From the NCBI RefSeq assembly GCF_000720725.1, contig NZ_JOCQ01000054.1, positions 1-54,677 on the forward strand: a DNA stretch of 54,677 nt, given 5' to 3'. Shown one piece after another: positions 41,499 through 50,441 of this stretch. The translations under genes and the position numbers were made by a program. How positions within the stretch are numbered: position 1 is the first letter of the stretch; every line of letters begins with the position of its first letter. Under the pieces are notes generated by a model that was given only the letters and a program-made list of their open reading frames with translations, was not told the DNA's origin and ran no database searches. The stretch comes from Streptomyces rimosus subsp. rimosus. GTDB lineage: Bacteria; Actinomycetota; Actinomycetes; Streptomycetales; Streptomycetaceae.

Positions 41499-41696
41499 CG
41501 ACGGCCGCCCCCTCACCGATCTCCACTCACCTGACCATAGTCCGCCGAGATGTGGCCGCCCATGGGGGCCGGTCTCGGCGGCGAGTTCTTGACTCATCTC
41601 TGACTTGAGGATCTTGGATGTGCAATGAGGTGACGTAACGGGCCCTTCCCGCCAGTCACGGCAAAGCCCACGGCCCGGCACACAAAAGAAGCAACC

Positions 41697-42833
41697 TCAC
41701 TCGCCGGAGCCGAGCGAGGTGTCGGGGCCGAACTGGCGTACCTCCATGGAAGCCGTGCCGCCCGGTGGACTGCTCAGTACGCCACGGACCCGGACAGGCG
41801 TACCGGCGTCGTGACAGCGGACTGCCAAGTGGTACGGCTCGTCGGCGAGATCGAACCACACGGTCCTGCGTCGCCGCTTGATCAGTGTCTCGATGCCCAC
41901 ACGGCCGGTTTCCTCCTCGGGGCGGCGGCTCAGATGGGTAATGACGCCGTAGATCACATGCTCTCGGGTATAGAGCTGCGTCTTCAAGTGCTGGGATACG
42001 CGATCCACAATGTCGATCGCCTCGCGATTGAACTCCACCTGAGGCGAGGAACCGGGGGGCGGAGCCGCTACCCGGGACCAGTTGAAGGAGATGTCGAGTG
42101 CGGCGACCGATTCGGCATTGACCACCTTCGTCAATGCCTGGCACAGCTCGTACGAGACGCCTTCGCCGACCGAGTCGGCGATTTCACTGAGGGTGGGGTG
42201 CCGCTGAGCGCTAGCCATCTCCTCCAGTACGCCCAGAGCACGGGACATGGTAGCGGTGACGCGCCGATCGAAAAGCGTCTCCTCGACCTCGATGTCGATG
42301 TGCTCCTGTTGTGGGGCGTACATGTCTTCCGGGGAGCGCGCCTGGCTGATGATGGGCACGATGTAGGAACCGCGGCGCGTTTGGCCCAGCCGGACCTCGC
42401 GGGCCTGATCACGGGCCCTGGCCGGGAAGTTGCGGAAGTGCCCCTGCCGGCGGATCGCCGCAGCGGCAGATGCCACGCGCAGCCGCTTGGCGGAGATGAA
42501 CAGCTCGTACCCCGCTTCAAGCGGGATGGAGCCGTCGCTCAGGGAGGGGTGGGAGGCCCTGATATCGGTGACATCGTGATAGACGGTGGCAATGGCGTCG
42601 TGAACGGCGGCGACGTCTCGTAATTCGATACGGGAGAGATCGCGGAGCAGGATGCTGGTCCGCTTCGCGAAATCCGGCGCCCCCGACTTCATCGGCACCA
42701 GAACGACTTCCTCGGCCGAACCGGGGAGCCGCCACAGCTCGGCGAGATCACTTCCCGACACCGGTGACCAGCCGGTCACCTTGAGGTAGCTCCGGATCTC
42801 TTCCGGTCCGAAGTCGGGATCGATGCGCACCAC
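41697..42833 (-). CDS. unknown protein paired with DUF4365 gene
   Basis: A 378-residue soluble protein I do not recognise. The N-terminal ~130 residues include GWSPVSGSDLAELWRLPGS and VVLVPMKSGAPDFAKRTSILLRDLSRIE; the middle has RQGHFRNFPARARDQAREVRLGQTRRGSYIVPI; and the C-terminal ~110 residues are beta-rich. The GTG start at 42833 sits next to the DUF4365 stop with a 1-nt gap, so translation is coupled. Pairing of a substrate-binding-like protein with DUF4365 might point to a two-gene functional unit, possibly defence or nucleic-acid related, but nothing in the sequence proves it. Confidence 0.65.
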   Translation of the reverse strand: MVRIDPDFGPEEIRSYLKVTGWSPVSGSDLAELWRLPGSAEEVVLVPMKSGAPDFAKRTSILLRDLSRIELRDVAAVHDAIATVYHDVTDIRASHPSLSDGSIPLEAGYELFISAKRLRVASAAAAIRRQGHFRNFPARARDQAREVRLGQTRRGSYIVPIISQARSPEDMYAPQQEHIDIEVEETLFDRRVTATMSRALGVLEEMASAQRHPTLSEIADSVGEGVSYELCQALTKVVNAESVAALDISFNWSRVAAPPPGSSPQVEFNREAIDIVDRVSQHLKTQLYTREHVIYGVITHLSRRPEEETGRVGIETLIKRRRRTVWFDLADEPYHLAVRCHDAGTPVRVRGVLSSPPGGTASMEVRQFGPDTSLGSGE

Positions 42834-42834
42834 G

Positions 42835-43338
42835 TCAGTTCACCCCTCGGCCGGCAGGGTTCGTCATACGACGCGCCGCGTCGAACATCGCGCCCATGGC
42901 TTTCACTGTGAGCTGTTGATGCTCGGGTAAGTGGACCGCTGTGGTGACGTTCCCGCTCGCGGCGCCCAGTCCGTGCAGGGATGCCCAGTAGCCGTGGCAC
43001 GCGAGGACGACGGATTCCGACTGGTGGACAACCCATCGGCCGACGTCGGGAGGCACGATCAATAACGCGAGATGGCCCGGAGCCGAACGGTCCGGGTTGC
43101 GGAGCTTGTCGTAAGTCTCGACGTCGAGGTCAAAGCTGAACCCGCCACGGACGACGCGAGGGCTCTGGGTGCACTTGAGCTGGACGTCCACCATCCAAGG
43201 GCCCGAGCGGAGGGTGACATCGACGCCGTCCTTGTCCACATTCCAGTCGCAGAGCGTGTAGCCCCCTTGCGTGGCGAGGGCGTGCACATAGGCCCGGCTG
43301 ACCTGTTCCTTCTGCCAGCTTGTCGCCTCTGCCGCCAC
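42835..43338 (-). CDS. DUF4365 domain protein
   Basis: A 167-residue protein with the DUF4365 pattern: YTLCDWNVDKDGVDVTL, WMVDVQLKCTQ, FDLDVETYDKLRN, LALLIVPPDVGRWV, CHGYWASLHG and a final LPEHQQLTVKAMGAMF. DUF4365 is proposed to be nuclease-like (DG.D...VQLK resembles the D-(D/E)xK fold), but no biochemical role is established that I know of. The GTG start at 43338 is preceded by GGGGGAGGGG; the longer upstream frame lacks a better site. It is the promoter-proximal gene of a two-gene operon. Confidence 0.75.
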   Translation of the reverse strand: MAAEATSWQKEQVSRAYVHALATQGGYTLCDWNVDKDGVDVTLRSGPWMVDVQLKCTQSPRVVRGGFSFDLDVETYDKLRNPDRSAPGHLALLIVPPDVGRWVVHQSESVVLACHGYWASLHGLGAASGNVTTAVHLPEHQQLTVKAMGAMFDAARRMTNPAGRGVN

Positions 43339-43784
43339 AGATGCCCCTCCCCCTTGCGTAGTCGAGAGGATAGGACGGCAGCGGCTGGTGGGGAATGGGG
43401 CCTCCCGTGACTCGTGCCGGTCGGCACCGACGATGCCCAAGAGAGCCATGAGTCGCGCCTCCCCCCGTTTCGAATGCGCGCTCCGGTCCCGTCTTGTGTA
43501 GCAGTGGCTACTGACAGACCCGACTGACGCGGAAGCCCGGCCGCGGTGGGAAGCGCGGCGTCTGCCGGTGGCGTCGGAAGCGAGCGAGTGGGCGAGCGGG
43601 CGGGAGAGCGAGCGGGCGGGCTTCGGCTCGCGAGACCACCTCGTCCCGCTTGTTCGTGACGCGTATCACGTAGGTATGTCGCGGCTTGTTCGTGAGGAAC
43701 AGATCGAGTTTTCCTCGGACGGGCCCGAAACGAGTCAGGGCCCGATCCGCTGAACGGATCAGGCCCTAACCTGCTACTTCTCAG
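43339..43784. other. intergenic region between DUF4365 gene and tRNA-Pro
   Basis: This 446-bp gap contains a GAGCGAGCGGGC-rich low-complexity stretch (43565-43620), a palindrome CGTGA-N6-TCACG (43655-43670), a direct repeat of GCTTGTTCGTGA (near 43649 and 43684), a 25-codon ATG frame (43678-43752; weak) and the tRNA terminator. No convincing gene is seen. Confidence 0.5.
43737..43767 (-). terminator. tRNA-Pro transcription terminator
   Basis: A 13-bp inverted repeat with one mismatch (43737-43749 and 43755-43767, 5-nt loop) directly downstream of the tRNA on the minus strand. Confidence 0.75.
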
Positions 43785-43858
43785 TCGGGGTGGCGGGATT
43801 TGAACCCACGACCTCTTCGTCCCGAACGAAGCGCGCTGCCAAGCTGCGCCACACCCCG
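43785..43858 (-). tRNA. tRNA-Pro (anticodon CGG)
   Basis: A 74-nt cloverleaf read on the minus strand. The acceptor stem is CGGGGTG/CACCCCG with discriminator A, the anticodon arm CTTCG-TTCGGGA-CGAAG gives anticodon CGG, and the T arm contains GGTTCAAATCC. CCA is not encoded. tRNA genes are common integration sites, but I found no repeat of its 3' end elsewhere in the window. Confidence 0.95.
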
Positions 43859-43870
43859 AAGCAACGAGCT

Positions 43871-44686
43871 CTACTTTAGCGGACCGATCCCCGAAGGTGA
43901 AATCCGGTTCTCCGGGCGGCGGAGGTGAGGCCTGACCTGGTCGATCGTGACGAGGAGGAGGGCGAGGGCGTAGAAGGCGGAGCCGAAGATGACGGTGTTG
44001 AGGGCGATGCCGGCGTAGCCGTGGAGGTCCACGTCGAGGAAGCCGTACGGGTAGCGGCCCTCGGTGCCGGGGTCGAGGAGGGCGCCGCGGATAAGGGCGA
44101 AGGGGAGGTAGAGGAAGGGGTAGACCAGCCACTGGGCGGCGTGGCGCCAGCGGAAGCCGCGGGGGGCGGTGAGCAGGAGCCAGTCCAGGGCGGCGCCGAT
44201 GGGGGAGACCGTGTGCAGGAGGTGGGTGGAGACGGTGCGGACGGCGCCGTGCTCCTCGGTGCCGGTCATGGAGAAGCCGCTGGAGTCGTTGGTGAGGACG
44301 AAGTGGTAGACGAGGCCGGTGATGGCTATGTAGAGGAGGACTGCGCCGGTGATGCGTGGGGAGATCGGTGGGCGGGCGGCCCAGGCGCGGTAGGCGGACC
44401 AGGCGAAGCAGACGGCCACGGCGATGTTCGTCTGGACCGTGAAGTAGCTGAAGAGGCGGCCCAGGTCCGGGGTGATCGCGATGTCCAGGACGAGGCCGGT
44501 CAGGGCGGCCAGGGCGATCAGCAGGCGGAAGACCGCGGCCAGTGGGCGGCGGACCGGGGGCACGACCGCGGAAGCCGGGGTCTGGGCGGAGGCGAAGGCC
44601 GCTCCCCGGGCGTAGCGCGAGGAGGCGTGGGAGGTGGCCTGCGAGGGGCGGGAGCGCGGGACGCGGGCGCTGGTGGGGTCGATCAT
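43871..44686 (-). CDS. Pr6Pr family membrane protein
   Basis: A 271-residue protein with about six to seven membrane helices after a ~48-residue polar N-terminus. FRLLIALAALTGLVLDI, FSYFTVQTNIAVAVCFAW, THLLHTVSPIGAALDWLLL and FLDVDLHGYAGIALN are typical of Pr6Pr (FAR-17a/AIG1-like) proteins. Its physiological role is not established. It ends only 12 bp from the tRNA gene. Confidence 0.82.
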   Translation of the reverse strand: MIDPTSARVPRSRPSQATSHASSRYARGAAFASAQTPASAVVPPVRRPLAAVFRLLIALAALTGLVLDIAITPDLGRLFSYFTVQTNIAVAVCFAWSAYRAWAARPPISPRITGAVLLYIAITGLVYHFVLTNDSSGFSMTGTEEHGAVRTVSTHLLHTVSPIGAALDWLLLTAPRGFRWRHAAQWLVYPFLYLPFALIRGALLDPGTEGRYPYGFLDVDLHGYAGIALNTVIFGSAFYALALLLVTIDQVRPHLRRPENRISPSGIGPLK

Positions 44687-44832
44687 CCCCCCACGCTAGA
44701 CGGGAGTGGGGCGGGATGGTGAAGGTGTGGTGAATCCGTAGGGGGTGGGGTTGTCCGGCCGTGCGGCCCGGCCATAGAGCCGGGCCGCGGTGTGAGATGC
44801 GTCGCGTTGTCCGAGAGCTGTCGCCCGTGGGG

Positions 44833-45771
44833 TCAGTCGCGCGGCGTGAGGGTCAGCAGGGTTGCCTCGGGCGGGCAGGCGAAGCGGACCGGGGTGTAGC
44901 GGTTGGTGCCGCAGCCTGCTGAGACGTGGAGGAAAGAGGTGTTGCCGCCCGCGGTGTGGGTGGAGAGCCCCTTTACCCGGTCGGTGTCGATGTCGCAGTT
45001 GGTGACCAGGGCCCCGTAGAAGGGGATGCAGAGCTGGCCGCCGTGGGTGTGGCCGGCCAGGATCAGCGGGTAGCCGTCGGCGGTGAAGGCGTCCAGGGTG
45101 CGCAGGTACGGGGCGTGGACGACGGCCAGGGAGAGGTCGGCGTCGGGCTCCGGGCCGCCGGCGACCTGGGCGTACCGGTCGCGCTTGATGTGCGGGTCGT
45201 CCAGGCCGGTCAGCGCGATCTCGAAGCCGCCGGCCGAGCCGTCGAGCTTGAGGCGGCCTCGGGTGTTGGAGAGGTTGAGCCACCCGGCCGTGTCGAAGGC
45301 GTCGCGCAGGTCTTCCCAGGGGTTGTGGACGGCGCCGACGGCGGGTGGGTTGCCGTTCAGCCCGTGGCGCTTCTGGGCCTTTTCGATCAGGTAGCGGGCG
45401 GGGTTGCGCAGCTTCGGTCCGTAGTAGTCGTTGGATCCGAAGACGTACGCACCGGGGAACTCCATGAGCGGGCCGAGCGCGTCCAGGGCCTCCGGGACGC
45501 CCTCGGGGTCGGAGAGGTTGTCGCCCGTGTTGATCACGAAGTCGGGCCGCAGTCCGGCCAGCGACTGGAGCCAGCGCTGCTTTTTGCGCTGCCCGCTGAC
45601 CATGTGGATGTCGGAGACCTGGAGCACGCGCAACGGCCGCATGCCGGAAGGCAGTACGGGCACGGTGACGCGGCGCAGTCTGAAGGAGCGGACTTCGAAT
45701 CCGGCGGCGTAGGCCAGGCCCGCCGCGCCGACCGCGGCGATGGACAGGGGGACTCCGTAACGAGCGCGCAT
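44833..45771 (-). CDS. membrane-anchored metallophosphoesterase
   Basis: A 312-residue calcineurin-like phosphoesterase with an N-terminal membrane anchor (SIAAVGAAGLAYAAGF). The metal motifs are complete: VSDIHM, NTGDNLSD, GSNDYYG (variant of GNHD with Ser-Asn) and AGHTHGGQ. The active site probably faces outward. It diverges from the GatB/YqeY gene. Confidence 0.9.
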   Translation of the reverse strand: MRARYGVPLSIAAVGAAGLAYAAGFEVRSFRLRRVTVPVLPSGMRPLRVLQVSDIHMVSGQRKKQRWLQSLAGLRPDFVINTGDNLSDPEGVPEALDALGPLMEFPGAYVFGSNDYYGPKLRNPARYLIEKAQKRHGLNGNPPAVGAVHNPWEDLRDAFDTAGWLNLSNTRGRLKLDGSAGGFEIALTGLDDPHIKRDRYAQVAGGPEPDADLSLAVVHAPYLRTLDAFTADGYPLILAGHTHGGQLCIPFYGALVTNCDIDTDRVKGLSTHTAGGNTSFLHVSAGCGTNRYTPVRFACPPEATLLTLTPRD

Positions 45772-45990
45772 GGTCCCATCGTGGCAGAGGGAGGAGGGGG
45801 GATGTGCATGGGTGCGGGGGCGGTGGCCATGGGGGCAGGGGGCGGCGCCCGTCGTTGCCGGGGGCTGTGAAGACTTTGGCAGGTGCCGGGGCCGTTCCGC
45901 TGGGTGGCGGGCCGCGGCAAACCGCCCGCCCGGCCCGCCCGCCCCTTAATGGTGCGGCATCCCCCGCCCCATGCGGGCATACTCGACGTC

Positions 45991-46455
45991 ATGACCACGC
46001 TCAAGTCGAAGCTGCAGGACGACCTCACCACGGCCATCAAGGCCCGTGACGAGCTGCGCTCTTCCACCCTCCGTCTCACTCTGACCGCCGTCCAGAAGGA
46101 GGAGGTCGCGGGCACCGAGGCGCGCGAGCTCTCGGACGCCGAGGTCGAGAAGATCGTCGCGCGGGAGGCGAAGAAGCGCCGGGAGGCCGCCGAGGCGTTC
46201 GACAAGGGTGGGCGCGCTGAGCAGGCGGAGCGGGAGCGCGCGGAGGGCGAGGTGCTCGCCGGGTATCTGCCCAAGCCGCTCTCGGACGAGGAGCTGCAGA
46301 GCATCGTCGCCGAGGCCGTCGCGGAGGCGAAGGCGGGCGGCGCCGAGGGGCCGAAGGCGATGGGCGCCGTCATGAAGATCGTGAACCCGAAGATCGCGGG
46401 CCGGGCCGAGGGCGGCCGGGTGGCCGCGACGGTCAAGAAGCTGCTCGCGGGCTGA
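45991..46455 (+). CDS. GatB/YqeY domain protein
   Basis: A 154-residue protein resembling the tRNA-binding tail domain of GatB. It starts MTTLKSKLQDDLTTAIKARDELR and carries LTLTAVQKEEV, YLPKPLSDEEL and MGAVMKIVNPKIAGRAEGGRVAATVKKLL. The family may bind tRNA or affect amidation, but its role in bacteria is unclear. The ATG at 45991 is 7 nt after CATACT with no ribosome site, again suggesting a leaderless transcript. Confidence 0.9.
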   Translation: MTTLKSKLQDDLTTAIKARDELRSSTLRLTLTAVQKEEVAGTEARELSDAEVEKIVAREAKKRREAAEAFDKGGRAEQAERERAEGEVLAGYLPKPLSDEELQSIVAEAVAEAKAGGAEGPKAMGAVMKIVNPKIAGRAEGGRVAATVKKLLAG

Positions 46456-46552
46456 GGAAGCCGGGGGTGGGGGCGGGCGGGGCCGGCCCCCCTGCCCACT
46501 GGCGCAGGGCCGCCGCCATACGGGCTGGCTGCACCGCGTATCGGGCCGCCCG

Positions 46553-46627
46553 TACCGCGTACGAACAGGGGCCTTGCTGCACCGCGTACGGAAAAGGGCC
46601 TTGCTGTACCGCGTACGGAAAGGGGCG
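46553..46627. repeat. 27-bp tandem repeat, ~2.8 copies
   Basis: Units at 46553-46579, 46580-46606 and 46607-46627 share TACCGCGTACGGAAAAGGGC with a few changes. They lie in the convergent gap before the terminator between the GatB/YqeY and PBP genes. Confidence 0.85.
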
Positions 46628-46655
46628 CTTCCACCCTCAGGTGGAAGCGCCCCTT
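46620..46655. terminator. bidirectional terminator with perfect 16-bp stem
   Basis: AAGGGGCGCTTCCACC (46620-46635) pairs fully with 46640-46655 around a CTCA loop. It has A- and T-rich ends on both strands, and separates GatB/YqeY (+) from the PBP gene (-). Confidence 0.92.
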
Positions 46656-46716
46656 CGCGCGTCAGGCCCGGCCCGGACTTCGCGTGTCAGGCCCGGCTCT
46701 CAGGCCCGGCCCGGAC

Positions 46717-48927
46717 TCAGCCTCCCGTACCGCCGAACAACCCCGGGAACCCGGGAATGTCCCAGCCCCCACCCGGCTTGTCGTCGTGGCCTCCGCCACC
46801 CCCGCCACCGCCGGGCCGGTGCGGAGGACGCTGGCGCCCGCCGCCTCCGCCGCCCTTGTTGTCGTCCTTGTTCTTGCCGGAGTCGCCGATCGGGACGGTG
46901 GGCAGGGACGGTGCGGGCCGGCCGTCCAGGGCGCCCGACATCGCCTGGCGCCAGATCGGGCCGGGGGTGTCCGCGCCGTACACCTTGTCGTGGAAGGTGC
47001 CGCCGATGGTGATGTCGAACATCCGGCGCTTGTGGGCGGGGTCGCCGACCCAGACCGCGCCGGCCATGTTCGGGGTGTAGCCGGTGAACCAGGCGGCGTA
47101 GCGGTTGTCGGTGGTGCCGGTCTTGCCCGCGCTGTCCCGGCCCTGGAGGCCGGCCTGCTTGCCGGTGCCGTCCTCGACCACGCCCTTGAGCAGCGCGTTG
47201 ATCGTCTTGGCGGTGTTCTGCGACATCGCGCGGTGGCAGCTGGTCTTCGGTACGGTCAGCGCCTTGCCGGTCGTGTCGGTGATCGACTCGATGGCGACCG
47301 GCGTGCAGGCGACGCCCTCGTTGGCGAAGGTGGCGTACGCGTTGGCCATGGTCAGCGGGGACACCTCGGGGGAGCCGAGCGCGATGGCGGGCTTCTGCTC
47401 CACGTCGTCGCCGTTGGCCCGCTGGATGCCCATCTCCTTGGCCATCTTGACCACCGGGCAGATGCCGATGTCGCTGATCAGCTGCACGAAGTAGGTGTTG
47501 ACCGACTTCGCGGTCGCCTCCTTCATGCTGTACGGACCGACTTCGGAGGTGTTCTCGTTCGAGACCGGGTCGTGGCCCGTCCACTGCCCGGTGCAGGTGG
47601 AGATCGGGCTCGGGTACTGCATCTTGTACGGGGACGAGTACGACTGCTCCGGGCTCTTGCCCGCTTCCAGGGCCGCCGCTGCGATCACCGGCTTGAACGT
47701 CGAGCCGGGCTGGTAGCCCGCGCCGCCGCCCATCTTCTGGTTGACGGACAGGTTCATCTGGGTCTGATTCTGACCGAAGCCGTACGGCCGTGACTGGCCC
47801 ATGCCCAGGATCTTTCCGGTGCCGGGCTGGACGATCGTCGCCGCGGCGGCGACCGGGTCGTTGTCGTAGACCCGGCCGGTGACGGCCGACTGGACCGACT
47901 TCTGGGTCTGCGGGTCGAGCGTCGTACGGATCGTCAGGCCGCCCTGGTTCCAGCGCTTCCCGCGTTCCTTGCGGGTCTTGCCGAAGGCCGGGTCGTTGAG
48001 CAGGACCTCGCGTACGTAGTCACAGAAGAAGCCGGCACCCGAACCTGCCGTGATGCATCCGTTCTTGGGCCGGCTGACCTTGAGTTTGATCGGCTTCTTG
48101 GCGGCGGCGTCGGCCTGGGCCTGCGTGACGGCCTTCGTGTCGGCCATCCGCTGGAGCACGGTGTTACGGCGGCGCTGCGCCTCCTTGGGGTCGTTGACCG
48201 GGTCGTAGCGGCTCGGCGACTGCACGATGCCCGCCAGCAGCGCGGACTCGTCCAGCGTCAGGTCCTTGGCGCGCTTGCTGAAGTACCGCTGGGAGGCCGC
48301 CTCGACGCCGTACGCCTGCTGCCCGAAGAACGTGATGTTCAGGTAGTTCTGGAGGATCTTGCGTTTGCCCAGCTCCTCCTCCACCTGGATCGCGTACTTC
48401 AGTTCCTTGACCTTGCGGCCGATGGTCTGCTGAGTGGCCTGGGCGACCTTGTCCGGGTCGTCGCCGGCCTCCTCGACGAAGACGTTCTTCACGTACTGCT
48501 GCGTCAGCGTCGAGGCGCCCTCGGAGACCCCGCCGGACTGCGCGTTCTTGTTGAGCGCGCGCAGGATGCCCTTCAGGTCGATCGCGCCGTGCTGGTAGAA
48601 ACGCGCGTCCTCGATGGCGACGATCGCCTTCTGGATGTACGGCGACATGTCCTTGAGGTCGACCACGGTGCGGTCCCGCGAGTAGACCTTGGCGATCTCG
48701 CCGCCCTTCGCGTCGAGGATGGTGGTCCGCTGGCTCAGCGGCGGCGTCTTCAGATTGGCCGGGATCTCGTCGAAACCCTCGACCGATCCCTTGGCCGCGA
48801 GGCCCAGCGCGCCGGCGGCGGGGAGGGCCAGGCCCGCCAGCACCGCTCCGGCCAGCACGCTGACACCCAGGAATTTAGCGGCCTGCTGGGTCCTGGTCAG
48901 ACCCCCGCCGTCGCGCTTCTTACCCAT
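46717..48927 (-). CDS. class A penicillin-binding protein (bifunctional)
   Basis: A 736-residue peptidoglycan polymerase/cross-linker anchored by one N-terminal helix (FLGVSVLAGAVLAGLALPAAGAL). The glycosyltransferase (GT51) motif is EDARFYQHG (106-114) with GASTLTQQ following. The transpeptidase motifs are STFK (409-412), SVN (475-477) and KTG (602-604). A Gly/Pro-rich extracellular tail ends the protein. The ATG at 48927 has AGGGTG upstream. It is divergent from wblA across a 532-bp region. Confidence 0.96.
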   Translation of the reverse strand: MGKKRDGGGLTRTQQAAKFLGVSVLAGAVLAGLALPAAGALGLAAKGSVEGFDEIPANLKTPPLSQRTTILDAKGGEIAKVYSRDRTVVDLKDMSPYIQKAIVAIEDARFYQHGAIDLKGILRALNKNAQSGGVSEGASTLTQQYVKNVFVEEAGDDPDKVAQATQQTIGRKVKELKYAIQVEEELGKRKILQNYLNITFFGQQAYGVEAASQRYFSKRAKDLTLDESALLAGIVQSPSRYDPVNDPKEAQRRRNTVLQRMADTKAVTQAQADAAAKKPIKLKVSRPKNGCITAGSGAGFFCDYVREVLLNDPAFGKTRKERGKRWNQGGLTIRTTLDPQTQKSVQSAVTGRVYDNDPVAAAATIVQPGTGKILGMGQSRPYGFGQNQTQMNLSVNQKMGGGAGYQPGSTFKPVIAAAALEAGKSPEQSYSSPYKMQYPSPISTCTGQWTGHDPVSNENTSEVGPYSMKEATAKSVNTYFVQLISDIGICPVVKMAKEMGIQRANGDDVEQKPAIALGSPEVSPLTMANAYATFANEGVACTPVAIESITDTTGKALTVPKTSCHRAMSQNTAKTINALLKGVVEDGTGKQAGLQGRDSAGKTGTTDNRYAAWFTGYTPNMAGAVWVGDPAHKRRMFDITIGGTFHDKVYGADTPGPIWRQAMSGALDGRPAPSLPTVPIGDSGKNKDDNKGGGGGGRQRPPHRPGGGGGGGGHDDKPGGGWDIPGFPGLFGGTGG

Positions 48928-49459
48928 GGGGGCACCCTAAGCCTCGGGTGCGGGGTCCGGCGGGAGCGGGGCTCCGTTCGGGACGTCCGCGTACCGGGCC
49001 GCGGCCTGCCGGGCGATCCGTTCCGGACAGCGGTGGGGGCTTTCCGGACAGAGGCGAACGGCCGGTCGGTCCGACTTCGCCAGGTGGCTACGTTCTCAAT
49101 CGCCGGACAGGGGCGCATCTGTTCGTTTAACCTGATCCCGTCCGGTGCGGCCGACGCGGTACGCCGATTCGTCAACCCCGCCTCCGGTCGTCGAGCGCGC
49201 CCCGTACGTCCGCATCTGTCACCGGAAACCCGCGGTGATGCCGGTGAAGTGCCCCATGGTGCCGGGAAGGTGGCCTATGCCCCCGGCTCACTCCGTTGGG
49301 TGATCTGCCGCGTACGCATAGTCCGTTCGGGCCATTCAAGATTGGGCCCGAAGGGGGTGTTGCGCCCTGCCTGCCTTCCGTAACGTCCTCAACTGGCAAC
49401 GGTGAATATGCCGCTTGCCGCCGTGGGGGAGCCTCGATTCGGGAGAGGACGGCGCCAGC
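48928..49459. other. long wblA upstream region
   Basis: This 532-bp region between the divergent PBP and wblA genes has no convincing ORF. It is unusually AT-richer in places (e.g. around 49080-49130 and 49310-49350). A promoter candidate lies at 49358-49386. Developmental wbl genes commonly have long, multi-regulator control regions. Confidence 0.5.
49358..49386 (+). promoter_or_regulatory. candidate wblA promoter
   Basis: TGTTGC at 49358-49363, 17-nt spacer, TAACGT at 49381-49386. Transcription would begin about 68 nt before the wblA start. Confidence 0.45.
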
Positions 49460-49852
49460 ATGAGCTGGGTAACCGACTGGAGTACACAGGCAGCCTGCCG
49501 CACTACCGATCCGGACGAGCTGTTCGTTCAGGGCGCGGCCCAGAACCGGGCCAAGGCGGTCTGCACCGGATGCCCGGTGCGGACGGAGTGCCTGGCCGAC
49601 GCCTTGGACAACCGCGTGGAGTTCGGTGTCTGGGGCGGCATGACCGAGCGCGAGCGGAGGGCGCTGCTGCGCCGCCGACCGACCGTCACCTCGTGGCGTC
49701 GGCTGCTGGAGACGGCGCGTACGGAATACGAGCGCAGCACGGGCATCCTGCCCGTGGACTGTGACGATGACGAGACGTACGAGAACACCTACGACAACGC
49801 GTACGGCAACCGCTACGGCGGTACGTACGACAACTACGCCGCAGTGGGCTAG
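49460..49852 (+). CDS. wblA: WhiB-family iron-sulfur regulator WblA
   Basis: A 130-residue WhiB-like protein holding a [4Fe-4S] cluster through four Cys (ACR, CTGC, TEC). The GVWGG turn and basic ERERRALLRRRP follow. SWVTDWSTQAACRTTDPDELFVQGAA-like sequence is characteristic of WblA (quoted by its parts SWVTDW and DPDELFVQGAAQNRAKAVC). WblA governs the switch to sporulation and represses antibiotic production in several Streptomyces. The start at 49460 follows GGGAGAGGAC. The C-terminal ~25 residues are an Asn/Tyr/Gly-rich repeat (TYDN, AYGN, RYGG), somewhat longer than I expect. Confidence 0.95.
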   Translation: MSWVTDWSTQAACRTTDPDELFVQGAAQNRAKAVCTGCPVRTECLADALDNRVEFGVWGGMTERERRALLRRRPTVTSWRRLLETARTEYERSTGILPVDCDDDETYENTYDNAYGNRYGGTYDNYAAVG

Positions 49853-50437
49853 GCACGGCGCTCGCTCGTCGTAGGCCGGGCGGTCCGGCGGTGTCGGTGC
49901 GAGCCGACGCGGTCCGGCGTGCGGTTCGGCGTGCGGTCCGGCGTGCCGTCGGGCAGGACCGGATTCGATGCCCCGTCCGGTATCGGGTTCGGTGGGACCG
50001 GTGCGGTGGTCGGTGCGGTGGTCGGTTCATGGCCGACGCGGGCCGATGGTTCGCGTACGTGCGGTGTACGGCCGGTGTGCCGCCGGCGCGCGGGCCGAGG
50101 CGGCCGTGGGCGTGAGCGGTGTGGAGGGGCGCGTGTGAGCTGTACGCGTCCCAGGTGCGCCGTTGGCTGCCCCTATGGCTGGCCCGGACAGTAGTACGGA
50201 TGCGTCGCTGCTCCGGACTTACGAGCGCCCATGGCGCGGGTGCTCGTAACGGTCAGTGATGATCAGTTGTGGTCAGCCATCGATTGGGTTGATGGTCGGC
50301 CGTTGATCGGGACGAAGGTCCCCGGTCCTGCTTCCCGGTGCTCCCCGGCTCCTGCTCCCTGAGCCGTCGGGTTCCGGCGCGTGCTCCCTGAGCCGTCGGG
50401 ATGCGGCGCGGCAGTGCCGGTTCAGTGCAGTGCCGGT
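49853..50437. other. convergent intergenic region after wblA, with short tandem repeats
   Basis: A 585-bp gap without a convincing gene. It contains GTGCGGTTCGGC-type imperfect repeats (49905-49950) and, at its right end, the tandem repeats listed separately. Small GC-rich frames in it lack coding character. Confidence 0.5.
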
Positions 50438-50441
50438 TCAG
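50353..50441. repeat. 29-bp x2 and 16-bp x2 tandem repeats
   Basis: TGCTCCCTGAGCCGTCGGG-containing 29-bp units at 50353 and 50382, then GCAGTGCCGGTTCAGT 16-bp units at 50411 and 50427. They run up to the stop codon of the ArsA-like gene. Confidence 0.8.

Noticed and set aside
43678..43752. 25-codon ORF next to the tRNA
   Set aside because: No ribosome site, and its 3' end lies within the tRNA terminator hairpin.
40021..43858. Integrated element bounded by tRNA-Pro
   Set aside because: No second copy of the tRNA 3' end, no integrase or excisionase gene, and base composition matches the surroundings.
49853..50437. Small genes after wblA
   Set aside because: The frames are GC-skewed by repeats and lack ribosome sites and third-position bias.
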